Source of the DNA: Thiocapsa sp035467215
GTDB taxonomy: Bacteria; Pseudomonadota; Gammaproteobacteria; Chromatiales; Chromatiaceae
NCBI RefSeq assembly: GCF_035467215.1
Contig: NZ_DATITZ010000226.1
Coordinates: 1 to 13,450 of the forward strand
Length of the DNA stretch: 13,450 nt
Direction of reading: 5' to 3'
The position numbers and the translations under genes are program-made. Each line of letters begins with the position of its first letter. Position 1 is the first letter of the stretch. The notes beneath the pieces were generated by a model, which ran no database searches, was not told where the DNA came from, and saw only the letters and a list, made by a program, of their open reading frames with translations. This document shows, piece by piece, positions 7,634 through 13,450 of this stretch.

Positions 7634-8182
7634 ATGACGGATAAGCTCACCCCGGCCCAGCGCTCGCGCCTCATGGCTCGGGTCGTCGGCAAGGACACCA
7701 AACCCGAGTGGATCCTGCGCTCCGCGCTGCATCGCCTCGGCTTTCGCTATCGGCTCGGCGGAGGCGGACTGCCGGGCCGTCCGGACCTGATCTTGCCCAA
7801 ATATCGCGCCGTGGTCTTCGTTCACGGCTGCTTCTGGCATCACCATGCCGACTGCAAGCGCGCGACCGTTCCGCGGACCAACGCCGCCTTCTGGAAGGAG
7901 AAGCTCGACCGCAACATCGCACGCGACCGAGAGGTCACGTCCGCGCTCGATGCCGCGGGCTGGAAGGTCATCGTGGCCTGGGAGTGCGAGCTGTATCTCG
8001 ATCCCGTCGCGGTCGCGTCTCGCGTGGTGTCCGCATTGACCGAGGGCGCTGCCGTGCCGGAGGATGGCGGCTGCGATGTCGGGACACTCGATCCCCGTCG
8101 GTTGCTGCGGATCGCCGAAGAGAAGCGACGCTATCGAATCGGCCCGAAAAAACTCGAAGACGATGTGGATCAAGACGGGTGA
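7634..8182 (+). CDS. vsr: Very short patch repair (Vsr) mismatch endonuclease
   Basis: The gene encodes 182 residues (E. coli Vsr has 156). Vsr nicks DNA 5' of the T in T:G mismatches that arise when 5-methylcytosine deaminates, protecting sites made by a C5 methylase. With the start at 7634 the key residues fall at the E. coli positions: D51 in LPGRPDL (metal-binding catalytic Asp), and F67, W68 and H69 in HGCFWHHH, which wedge into and cut at the mismatch. C66 and C74 with nearby His residues are likely zinc ligands. VIVAWECEL (113-121) matches the IVWECAL strand. The C-terminus is about 30 residues longer than usual and charged. The ribosome site is weak. The methylase gene starts 4 bp after its stop, so the two form an operon. 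Confidence 0.93.
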   Translation: MTDKLTPAQRSRLMARVVGKDTKPEWILRSALHRLGFRYRLGGGGLPGRPDLILPKYRAVVFVHGCFWHHHADCKRATVPRTNAAFWKEKLDRNIARDREVTSALDAAGWKVIVAWECELYLDPVAVASRVVSALTEGAAVPEDGGCDVGTLDPRRLLRIAEEKRRYRIGPKKLEDDVDQDG

Positions 8183-8186
8183 ATAG

Positions 8187-9422
8187 ATGAGCCAAGCGAC
8201 GACCTGCTTTACCCTGGTCGATCTCTTCTCCGGAGCCGGCGGGATGAGCTTCGGCTTCCACCGGCACCCGCGCTTTGGTGTCGTTGCGGCGGCCGATGCC
8301 GAGCTGGGCAAACCCAGCAGCGGGGGAGGGGCGCTTCAGTGCAATGCCACCTACGCGCGGAACATCGGCGTCACGCCCGTCGCCATCGATCTCTCCACCG
8401 TCGCTGCGGACGACCTTCCCGAGCGCCTGGGGCTCGATGCGTCGACCCGGATCCATGTCCTGTCGGCCTGTGCGCCCTGCACCGGATTCAGCCGCGCCAA
8501 TCCGAGCAACCACCTGAGCGACGACCTGCGCAACAGCCTGGTTCGTTGCTGTGCAGAGTTCGCCGCCGTCCTCGACGTGGACATCCTGGTGATGGAAAAC
8601 GCCCGCGAGCTGATTCGGGGTCACTTCTCCCACCACTATCAGGGTCTCTGCCGGGATCTCGTCGAGCTCGGCTATGAGGTCTCCGGCGCGACCCACCTGC
8701 TCAGCCGTTTCGGTCTTCCCCAAATCAGGGAGCGCGCCATCGTCATCGCGGTCAAGCGCCCGCTCGCCCTGCGGACGCTCGATGATCTCTGGGACGGCTG
8801 GCGCGTGCGCGACGAGGCGTTGACGGTCCGGCGCGCCTTCGCGGCGATCGATCCCCGGTCGAGCGGGGTCCAGACCTATCCCGGCTTCGCCTCCCCGGAG
8901 GTGATCCGCCGCCTGCGGGCCACGCCGCGCGACGGCGGCTCATGGATGGACCTTCTGTCCCGACCGGATCGCGATCAGCTTCTGACTCCCGCCATGCAGC
9001 GCATCGCGCGGGAGCGTCGGTTTGGCTCCTATCCCGACGTCTACGGCAGGATGGCCTGGGGTAAGCCCGCGCCGACCATCAAACGCGAATGCGCACACTT
9101 CGGCAACGGCCGCTATGCCCATCCGGAGGAGGACCGCCTCTGCTCGGTTCGAGAGATGGCCATGCTGCAAGGCTTCCCGAACGATTTCGTCTTCGCCGAC
9201 GCGGCCCTCTCGAACCTCTATCGGCATATCGGCGACGCCGTACCGCCGCTGATCTCTCATCAGATCGCGCATCTCTGTGACTGGATCTTGACGGGGCGGC
9301 GGCCGGCGGTTATGGAGACGTTTTTGCCTGGAACTCACTTGGCCGCCGAGGATGTGATCCGAGAGGGTCGGTCGATTCAAGCGGATCGTCCGCATGGCAT
9401 CGCTTGCGCGAGCGGCTTCTGA
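8187..9422 (+). CDS. DNA (cytosine-5-)-methyltransferase
   Basis: This 411-residue enzyme transfers methyl from SAM to C5 of cytosine within an unknown target site. Motifs in order are: I, DLFSGAGGMSFGF (12-24); IV, APCTGFS with the nucleophile C98; VI, MENARE (136-141), usually ENV; VIII, QIRERAIVIAVK (179-190). The target-recognition region is short (about 195-290). Motif IX appears as RLCSVREMAMLQGFPNDF (317-334) and motif X as IGDAVPPLISHQIA (348-361). The APC and ENA variants differ from the classical GPPC and ENV, though the catalytic Cys and Glu are kept. About 45 residues beyond motif X have no clear domain. It lies 4 bp after vsr. It may be a solitary Dcm-like enzyme or the methylase of a restriction-modification system with the nuclease at 9794; the recognition site cannot be read. 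Confidence 0.93.
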   Translation: MSQATTCFTLVDLFSGAGGMSFGFHRHPRFGVVAAADAELGKPSSGGGALQCNATYARNIGVTPVAIDLSTVAADDLPERLGLDASTRIHVLSACAPCTGFSRANPSNHLSDDLRNSLVRCCAEFAAVLDVDILVMENARELIRGHFSHHYQGLCRDLVELGYEVSGATHLLSRFGLPQIRERAIVIAVKRPLALRTLDDLWDGWRVRDEALTVRRAFAAIDPRSSGVQTYPGFASPEVIRRLRATPRDGGSWMDLLSRPDRDQLLTPAMQRIARERRFGSYPDVYGRMAWGKPAPTIKRECAHFGNGRYAHPEEDRLCSVREMAMLQGFPNDFVFADAALSNLYRHIGDAVPPLISHQIAHLCDWILTGRRPAVMETFLPGTHLAAEDVIREGRSIQADRPHGIACASGF

Positions 9423-9648
9423 AGGAGGTGCGCTTATCGAGGAGCTGATCGACGGGCCAGGTCCAATTTGCCCTCGGCAGGATCGACGCGCCGCGGCTCG
9501 AAGAAGTTCTGCAAGTGCTGCGAGAGCCCTGTGGGTTTTCCGTTACCCGGAGTCGTCAGCGACGTGGCCAGCGATGACGGCAGGCGGGGCCGCCGGCTCG
9601 TCTGATGTACCATCGAGGGGATTTCGCCGGAACCTGACGACGGATCGG

Positions 9649-9668
9649 GGGATCCGGGTAAGGATCCC
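9649..9668 (+). terminator. Hairpin downstream of the methylase gene
   Basis: GGGATCC (9649-9655) and GGATCCC (9662-9668) form a perfect 7-bp stem with loop GGGTAA. It is about 230 bp past the methylase stop and lacks a T-run, so a terminator role is only possible. The stem also contains two BamHI-type GGATCC palindromes. Confidence 0.25.
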
Positions 9669-9709
9669 AGTTCAACGGCGAACCTTCCACACGACGAGGC
9701 CCGGCACTG

Positions 9710-9759
9710 TTGACTTCAGAACCTTCGGGCTACCTTTGCGGTAGACTGCGCGCAGTCTA
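9710..9759 (+). promoter_or_regulatory. Possible promoter with an 18-bp perfect palindrome upstream of the nuclease gene
   Basis: TAGACTGCGCGCAGTCTA (9742-9759) is a perfect palindrome 34 bp before the TTG start of the nuclease gene. A TTGACT hexamer at 9710-9715 lies about 27 bp upstream of it and could be a -35 box, with a poor -10 near 9731-9738. A short hairpin CTACC/GGTAG (9730-9744) overlaps its left edge. A symmetric dyad in this place is what a dimeric repressor or a methylation-sensitive operator would look like. The symmetry is seen; the role is inferred. Confidence 0.4.
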
Positions 9760-9793
9760 GTACACATTATGCATAGAAGAGGAACACTCAAAC

Positions 9794-10708
9794 TTGGCGG
9801 CAAGAATCACACCTAGATTGATTGAGCTTACCTACGAGGCAGTCTTAAAATCTTACTGGCGCCGTCATGCATTAAGGAAATTTCTCCTCGCATCACATGT
9901 CAAAGAGAGCTTTCTTGCGACGTGGTCAAGCGATGAATCGAAGCGTGATTTACTTGATCGCCTTTTTCCCAAACTACAGGCTACGGAAAAGGGACAAGCC
10001 TTAATCTTTCAAATGGCAAGAAGCTTGTCTGAGCAAGCGACATTCCCAGACCTGAGAAACTGGGAAGACTCTGAGCAAAAGATTCAGGAAGCCTACAAGG
10101 CGGTCCAGGAGCTGAAGGACTATCTAAGAACACAGGATGAAGAAGTTAGGAGTGAAAAAGAAAGACAAGAAGCGCAACAGCGCGCTCGTGAGCAACGCGA
10201 AAGGATTCAAAGATCGCTGACTGATAAGGGCAAATTGCAGCAGCGGCTGGACGCTATGCATTCTAAAGTGGGCACTCAAGAAGGCGGGTATGAGTTCGAG
10301 GAATGGTTCTACAATCTTCTCGATTTTTGCGAAATCACGAATCGAAAGCCTTATAAGAGTGGCGGGCGGCAAATTGATGGCTCACTGACATATGAGGGAA
10401 CAACATATCTTGTTGAACTTAAATTCACAAAAGAACAATCCGGCGCTCCAGACATCGATTCGCTAAAAGCCAAAGTGAATAAGATGGCCGACAATACAAT
10501 GGGCGTAATGGTTTCGATCGCCGGCTACAGCCGCACTGCCGTCGCGGATGCTTCTGGTAGCAAAACACCGCTGATAATTTTGGATGCCGGTCACCTATAT
10601 TTGTTTCTGTCAGGCGCGATGGCATTTGGGGAAATCATTTCTAGGGTGAGGCGTCATGCCTCGCAAACTGGCGAAGCATATTTGCCGACCAGCAAGTTTA
10701 ATGGATAA
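9794..10708 (+). CDS. Mrr-like PD-(D/E)xK nuclease with N-terminal coiled coil
   Basis: The gene encodes 304 residues. The N-terminal about 90 residues are helical and unrecognised. Residues about 94-155 are a charged Glu/Arg/Gln-rich coiled coil. The C-terminal domain (about 160-290) has a PD-(D/E)xK core: a helix YEFEEWFYNLL with E167-E170, then D195 in GRQIDG and E208-x-K210 in YLVELKF. KADNTMG-like and SGYS-like segments (MADNTMGVMVSIAGYSR) and RRHASQTGEAYL match my memory of stand-alone restriction endonucleases of the Mrr type. It probably cleaves DNA, perhaps modified or foreign DNA, and could be partner or sensor of the neighbouring 5mC methylase. The start is a TTG because no ATG or GTG occurs before residue 73; AGAGGA at 9777-9782 is a fair ribosome site. 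Composition is A/T-rich with TTA/AAA codons, unlike vsr and the methylase, which suggests separate acquisition. Confidence 0.82.
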   Translation: MAARITPRLIELTYEAVLKSYWRRHALRKFLLASHVKESFLATWSSDESKRDLLDRLFPKLQATEKGQALIFQMARSLSEQATFPDLRNWEDSEQKIQEAYKAVQELKDYLRTQDEEVRSEKERQEAQQRAREQRERIQRSLTDKGKLQQRLDAMHSKVGTQEGGYEFEEWFYNLLDFCEITNRKPYKSGGRQIDGSLTYEGTTYLVELKFTKEQSGAPDIDSLKAKVNKMADNTMGVMVSIAGYSRTAVADASGSKTPLIILDAGHLYLFLSGAMAFGEIISRVRRHASQTGEAYLPTSKFNG

Positions 10709-10788
10709 CGATTGCGTAAGAACATTGTTCGTCGGGCACGGTAAATGCGCGCCGGGGATGCTTGGCCCGTTGCGCCGAGAAGCCTCCA

Positions 10789-11298
10789 ATGCTTGAACAC
10801 ATTGCCTCTATCCTCAGCGCAGTAGCATGGCCGGCGGCCGTCGTTTTGGTAGCGCTCCTGTTCCGCCAAGAAGTTCGGAAGATTATTTCAGGCTTCGGTC
10901 AAGATCGTCGAAACGTCCGCCTTAAGTACGGCAACTTTGAACTCGAAGCGAAGTACGTTGAACAGATCGAACAGCACCTAAAAATGATCGCCCAGGAACC
11001 CGATCCGCGCAAACGGCAAGAACTTGCTACGGTGAAGTCGGCGTTGTCTTTGTCACTCCAGGTCTTAGATCCCGAGGCTAACCGAATGCTTGTTTGGTTG
11101 GCAAACAACCAACTTTCCAACTGCACTCATGTGAACTGGCATTCTCCGCCCGAAGGATTCAAATACGAATCACTAAAGCAGCTTTCGGCGCATGGTTTAG
11201 TTCATGTGGAATCGATGTATGACGGTGACGAATTGATCGGCATACACCCTATCGTGAAAGAGTTCATCGCCAGCCGAGAAAATGGTGAAAAAGCATAA
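10789..11298 (+). CDS. Small membrane-anchored protein with a possible winged-helix C-terminus
   Basis: The gene encodes 169 residues of no family I recognise. One membrane segment (about 8-25, WPAAVVLVALLF) is followed by a basic stretch (RQEVRKI, then QDRRNVRLKYG), so the bulk should face the cytoplasm. Residues 45-75 contain KYGNFELEAKYVEQIEQHLK, a pattern often seen just after such an anchor. Residues about 95-160 (LVWLANNQLSN, YESLKQLSAHGLVHVE, HPIVKEFI) read like a small winged-helix fold. ATG 10789 is chosen over a TTG at 10762 because the extra nine residues add nothing; the ribosome site is weak. It lies 80 bp after the nuclease and its stop sits inside the first bases of the attC-like site, as in a gene cassette. 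A role as membrane partner of the nuclease, or an independent cassette function, is inference. Confidence 0.72.
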   Translation: MLEHIASILSAVAWPAAVVLVALLFRQEVRKIISGFGQDRRNVRLKYGNFELEAKYVEQIEQHLKMIAQEPDPRKRQELATVKSALSLSLQVLDPEANRMLVWLANNQLSNCTHVNWHSPPEGFKYESLKQLSAHGLVHVESMYDGDELIGIHPIVKEFIASRENGEKA

Positions 11299-11385
11299 CA
11301 AGCGGCTCGGCCCGACCCCTCGTTGCCGCGCCGTCGCTTCGCTTCCGGCGCTGCAACGAGCGGCGGGCCAGCCTTAACGTTATAC
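11293..11385 (+). other. attC: attC-like recombination site (integron cassette type)
   Basis: The 93-bp site begins GCATAACAAG and ends CTTAACGTTATAC, so the outer arms ATAAC and GTTAT are complementary, as R'' and R' boxes should be; GTTATAC is close to the GTTRRRY consensus. Next inward, GGCTCGGCCCG (11304-11314) pairs with CGGGCCAGCC (11364-11373) except for one extra C in the left arm. That unpaired base corresponds to the extrahelical G of the bottom strand used by integron integrases. The centre folds further: CTCGTTGC with GCAACGAG, and CGCCG with CGGCG, around a TCGCTTCGCTT loop. It overlaps the stop of the upstream gene and lies 16 bp before the next ATG, the usual cassette layout. 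R'' is imperfect (A at a Y position). Confidence 0.72.
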
Positions 11386-11401
11386 GAGTAAGGAGCAAGA
11401 C

Positions 11402-12499
11402 ATGGCAGGTTGGCTCAAGAAGCTCTTTTCAGCAAATCAAGAATCACGCGAGCAACACGCCAAACCCCCTCGACCGTCAGGCAGAGCGTCAAACCTGCGC
11501 AAAAATGAACTGAGCGCAAGCGAAGCAGATAAGTTTCTTGCCTCGATTCGCCCCCTGGGCCGGCCAGATCATCCGATTCTGAGCAAAGACTACTCTACGA
11601 GTTCACGTGTTCCTTGTACGGACCTAATTCCGTTTCTATCAGAGAGATTACTTTGTGGTGACGTCCGCAGTGTTAAGAGCATTATGCGGGCCGTAATAGA
11701 GGGAAATCCAGGCATCGGTATTGGGCCAGACTGGATCGACGAAAGCATTGACAAAATTGTTGTCGCACCTTTTGAGAACTACGTGTCGTTTGGCACCCAA
11801 GCCGCTTATTCCGAACTAAGAGCGCTATTTATCGTTGCCGCGAAGGCCGGTGGCGGACGGGAATTTCTGATATCAGAGAGTATTCCGCGCTACATGGCTT
11901 GGGTTTTGTTCCCCCACCAACCAGAGTGGTCCACCGATACCGAATTGCTGGCGAAAAAGGCAAACGCGTGGATCAGGAAGATGGCAAAGGAAACGCCATT
12001 TTGGGAAGATTACGGGAGGCTCAGGGCACCCAAAGTGCAGACGGTCTGCATATCGGAATCACTCCGTGCCACTATCGTTAGTCTTAGTCCAGCCGGTCGC
12101 CTCCAATTAATCTACGCAATTACGAAAGGTGGTGGATCGCTACCGGAGTTAACCAATTACGATATTCGGAGCTTCGGTATCAATGTCGCGGCAACATCCA
12201 ACGAGCTTATCAAATCAGGGCTCATGATTTCCTCAGCCGCACCTGAGGTTATTGAGTCGGCATTTACAAAACAAGAAATCCTGGGACTCTGCGAAGCTTA
12301 CGGAGCTAGTTTTAAGAAATCGTGGACAAAATCAAAGCTGGTTGACGCACTGCAATCTTTGGGTTCGGAACCGCTACAGCGCATTTCCCTCGATAACAGT
12401 CTCGCCGCTCCAAATTACACAACATATCCGGAGCTAGCGAACATCTTACAGGTTGCTGATACACACGAAGCAGGGTTCAAACTTCTGTGCTTTTCGTGA
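11402..12499 (+). CDS. Hypothetical protein with a SAP-like C-terminal segment
   Basis: The gene encodes 365 residues of unrecognised family. The ATG has AAGGAG 6 bases upstream, a strong ribosome site. The N-terminus (about 1-50) is basic and probably disordered. Residues about 70-200 are mixed helical with Trp-rich patches (MAWVLFPHQPEWST, AKETPFWEDYGRL). Residues about 228-278 (SPAGRLQLIYAITKGGG to NELIKSGLMISS) resemble a small winged helix. Residues about 287-320 (FTKQEILGLCEAYGASFKKS, then WTKSKLVDALQSL) resemble a SAP helix-extension-helix DNA-binding motif. No catalytic motif is visible. It lies just after the attC-like site, so it is probably the body of a second cassette. The coding region stops 14 bp before the repeat at the edge of the RAYT element; its final residues may have been changed by that insertion. 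A DNA-binding role is likely but not shown. Confidence 0.72.
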   Translation: MAGWLKKLFSANQESREQHAKPPRPSGRASNLRKNELSASEADKFLASIRPLGRPDHPILSKDYSTSSRVPCTDLIPFLSERLLCGDVRSVKSIMRAVIEGNPGIGIGPDWIDESIDKIVVAPFENYVSFGTQAAYSELRALFIVAAKAGGGREFLISESIPRYMAWVLFPHQPEWSTDTELLAKKANAWIRKMAKETPFWEDYGRLRAPKVQTVCISESLRATIVSLSPAGRLQLIYAITKGGGSLPELTNYDIRSFGINVAATSNELIKSGLMISSAAPEVIESAFTKQEILGLCEAYGASFKKSWTKSKLVDALQSLGSEPLQRISLDNSLAAPNYTTYPELANILQVADTHEAGFKLLCFS

Positions 12500-12513
12500 C
12501 AAGCGCGGCAACC

Positions 12514-12532
12514 GGGGACAGACCACGGTTTT
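12514..12532. repeat. Left inverted repeat of the RAYT element
   Basis: GGGGACAGACCACGGTTTT lies 49 bp upstream of the transposase start. Its core ACAGACCACGGTTT (12518-12531) is exactly the reverse complement of 13306-13319 on the far side of the gene. This type of repeat is common beside REP-associated transposases in gammaproteobacteria. Confidence 0.75.
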
Positions 12533-12580
12533 CTGCTATCATCACTCCATCTCTGTCCTGAGACAAAACAGCAGATCGCT

Positions 12581-13300
12581 ATGCCCCGACACGCCCGCAT
12601 CGTCGCCGCCGGCTTACCCATGCACGTCATTCTACGGGGCATCGATCGGACCGCGATCTTCTTCGCCGAGGGTGATTATCGGGTGTTCTCGGAGATCCTG
12701 GCCGCGCTCGCGGAAAGCGAGTCGGTTCGTGTCCACGCCTACGTCTTGATGACCAACCATGTGCATCTGCTGATGACGCCTGCCACCGACCGTGGACCCG
12801 CTCGGCTGATGAAGGGGCTTGGCCAACGGTACGTGCAGCACATCAACCGCACCTACCGTCGAACCGGGACGCTCTTCGAAGGACGCTTCCGCTCGGCGGT
12901 CATCGAGACCGACGGCTACCTTCTCGCCTGTCAGCGCTACATCGAGCTGAATCCGGTGCGCGCACGTATGGTTCGGACTCCGGAGGACTACCCGTGGTCG
13001 AGCTATCGCTGCAACGCGCTGGGAGTTGCCGATCCCGTGATCGCTCCGCACCCGCTCTATCTGGACCTTGCCGACGCAGACGAGGCGCGACGCTCCCGGT
13101 ACCGCGGACTCTTCGCCGACGCGATCCCGCAGGACATGCTGACAGCCCTTCGCGACGCGACAAACGGTGGCTTCGTCTTGGGCAGTCAACGCTTTCAAAA
13201 ACAGATTGCGACGATGGTTGGTCGGCGCACGTGGCCCGGCACGTCAGGCCGACCGAGGAAGGAGTCGGCCAACGGCGAGCAGCTCGGCCTACCGATATAG
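12581..13300 (+). mobile_element. REP-associated tyrosine transposase (RAYT)
   Basis: The gene encodes 239 residues of the Y1/IS200-like HUH superfamily, RAYT branch. The HUH motif is H60-V-H62 in LMTNHVHLLM. The catalytic tyrosine is probably Y120 in CQRYIELNPVRA. FEGRFRS (99-105), YPWSSYR and the C-terminal block ATNGGFVLGSQRFQKQIA with GRPRK complete the RAYT signature. RAYTs are domesticated single-strand transposases that spread REP hairpins rather than themselves. It appears intact with all catalytic residues. The start ATG at 12581 fits the family N-terminus (MPRHARIVAAGLPMHVILRG), although the ribosome site is poor. It returns to high GC, unlike the genes before it. A 14-bp inverted repeat flanks it. 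Confidence 0.92.
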
Positions 13301-13305
13301 CCCCG

Positions 13306-13319
13306 AAACCGTGGTCTGT
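13306..13319. repeat. Right inverted repeat of the RAYT element
   Basis: AAACCGTGGTCTGT starts 5 bp after the transposase stop and is the exact reverse complement of 12518-12531. Together they bracket an element of about 800 bp. Confidence 0.75.
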
Positions 13320-13450
13320 GATGCGCCAGGACAAACTGGCAAGAGGTAGTCGATGAAAGTTCGATACGAAATAGAAATGGCGATTCGTTTCGGCCCCGAG
13401 TCATGGGGGATATGCCGTGAGGCGTAGCTCCAAGCGTTGACAGGGGAAAC
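13320..13450. other. Right-end spacer without a called gene
   Basis: The last 131 bp hold only very short open frames (for example 24 codons from the ATG at 13353 to a TAG, preceded by GAGGTAG). Nothing recognisable is present. A TTGACA hexamer at 13437-13442 might be a -35 box for a gene beyond the window. Confidence 0.3.

Larger units (their letters stand above)
9423..9793. other. Non-coding junction between methylase and nuclease genes
   Basis: About 370 bp without a convincing gene. The left part is high GC and one frame (roughly 9450-9590) translates to a protein-like piece, VQFALGRIDAPRLEEVLQVL, bounded by stops, which may be a decayed gene. From about 9,720 on the composition turns A/T-rich. 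It holds a hairpin at 9649-9668 and a perfect palindrome at 9742-9759. An open frame of 116 codons starting inside the methylase gene has low-complexity Arg-rich sequence and is not called. Confidence 0.4.

Noticed and set aside
9394..9744. 116-codon + strand frame after the methylase
   Set aside because: It starts inside the methylase gene without a ribosome site, and the translation is Arg/Ala/Pro/Ser-rich and featureless.
10709..10788. Possible second attC site between nuclease and membrane-protein genes
   Set aside because: It starts GGATAACG, but no complementary GTTRRRY-type end or long paired arms are present; only a tiny GAAC/GTTC hairpin is seen.
13353..13427. 24-codon frame at the right end with GAGGTAG upstream
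   Set aside because: Too short, with no recognisable sequence; it could be chance or a remnant.
1..13450. CRISPR array, tRNA or rRNA genes
   Set aside because: No regularly spaced direct repeats and no tRNA cloverleaf or rRNA-like blocks were seen on either strand when reading by eye.

Overview
The window looks like a chromosomal segment of a high-GC gammaproteobacterium. The family-level sequence resemblances (PhoP/PhoQ-type regulators with a PepSY protein, malate synthase G, a PEPCK-like large protein) would fit a purple sulfur bacterium of the Chromatiaceae, but this is inferred from gene flavour and composition and no marker gene proves it. Most of the DNA is strongly G/C-rich with G/C third codon positions. 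The stretch from about 9,760 to 12,500 is clearly more A/T-rich: the block 9841-9900 has 25 G/C of 60, while 8401-8460 has 42 of 60. This marks it as recently acquired.

Housekeeping part (1-7,330). A gene cut by the left edge runs leftwards; it encodes the N-terminal part of a large conserved protein that I can only tentatively tie to a PEPCK-like family. Across a spacer of about 500 bp, galE (UDP-glucose 4-epimerase) runs rightwards. Converging on it is a leftward cluster: a PepSY-domain exported protein, a PhoP-type response regulator and a PhoQ-type sensor kinase, with regulator and kinase overlapping by one base. A small exported Arg/Gly/Tyr/Pro-rich protein lies just upstream on the same strand. 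A GC-rich hairpin repeat separates this from glcB (malate synthase G, glyoxylate bypass), also leftward. A 717-codon open frame antisense to glcB is judged a composition artefact.

Accessory part (7,634-13,320), all rightward. First come vsr (T:G mismatch endonuclease) and a C5-cytosine DNA methyltransferase 4 bp apart, the usual pairing of a 5mC methylase with the enzyme that repairs its deamination damage. A roughly 370-bp non-coding stretch follows, holding a 7-bp-stem hairpin and a perfect 18-bp palindrome. Then comes a TTG-started gene for a coiled-coil plus PD-(D/E)xK (Mrr-like) nuclease, then a small membrane-anchored protein with a possible winged-helix C-terminus. Next is a 93-bp site with the architecture of an integron attC recombination site, immediately followed by an unrecognised 365-residue protein with a SAP-like segment. 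The island ends with a REP-associated tyrosine transposase (RAYT) flanked by a 14-bp inverted repeat.

Reading of the whole: the right half is a defence-type accessory island built from a 5mC modification/repair pair, a methylation- or modification-associated nuclease candidate, and cassette-like genes delivered by an integron-type site and capped by a RAYT. Whether nuclease and methylase form one restriction-modification system, and whether the two unknown genes belong to it, is inference. The most unusual items are the attC-like site outside an obvious integron, the operator-like palindrome before the nuclease, and the nuclease/membrane-protein/SAP-protein trio.
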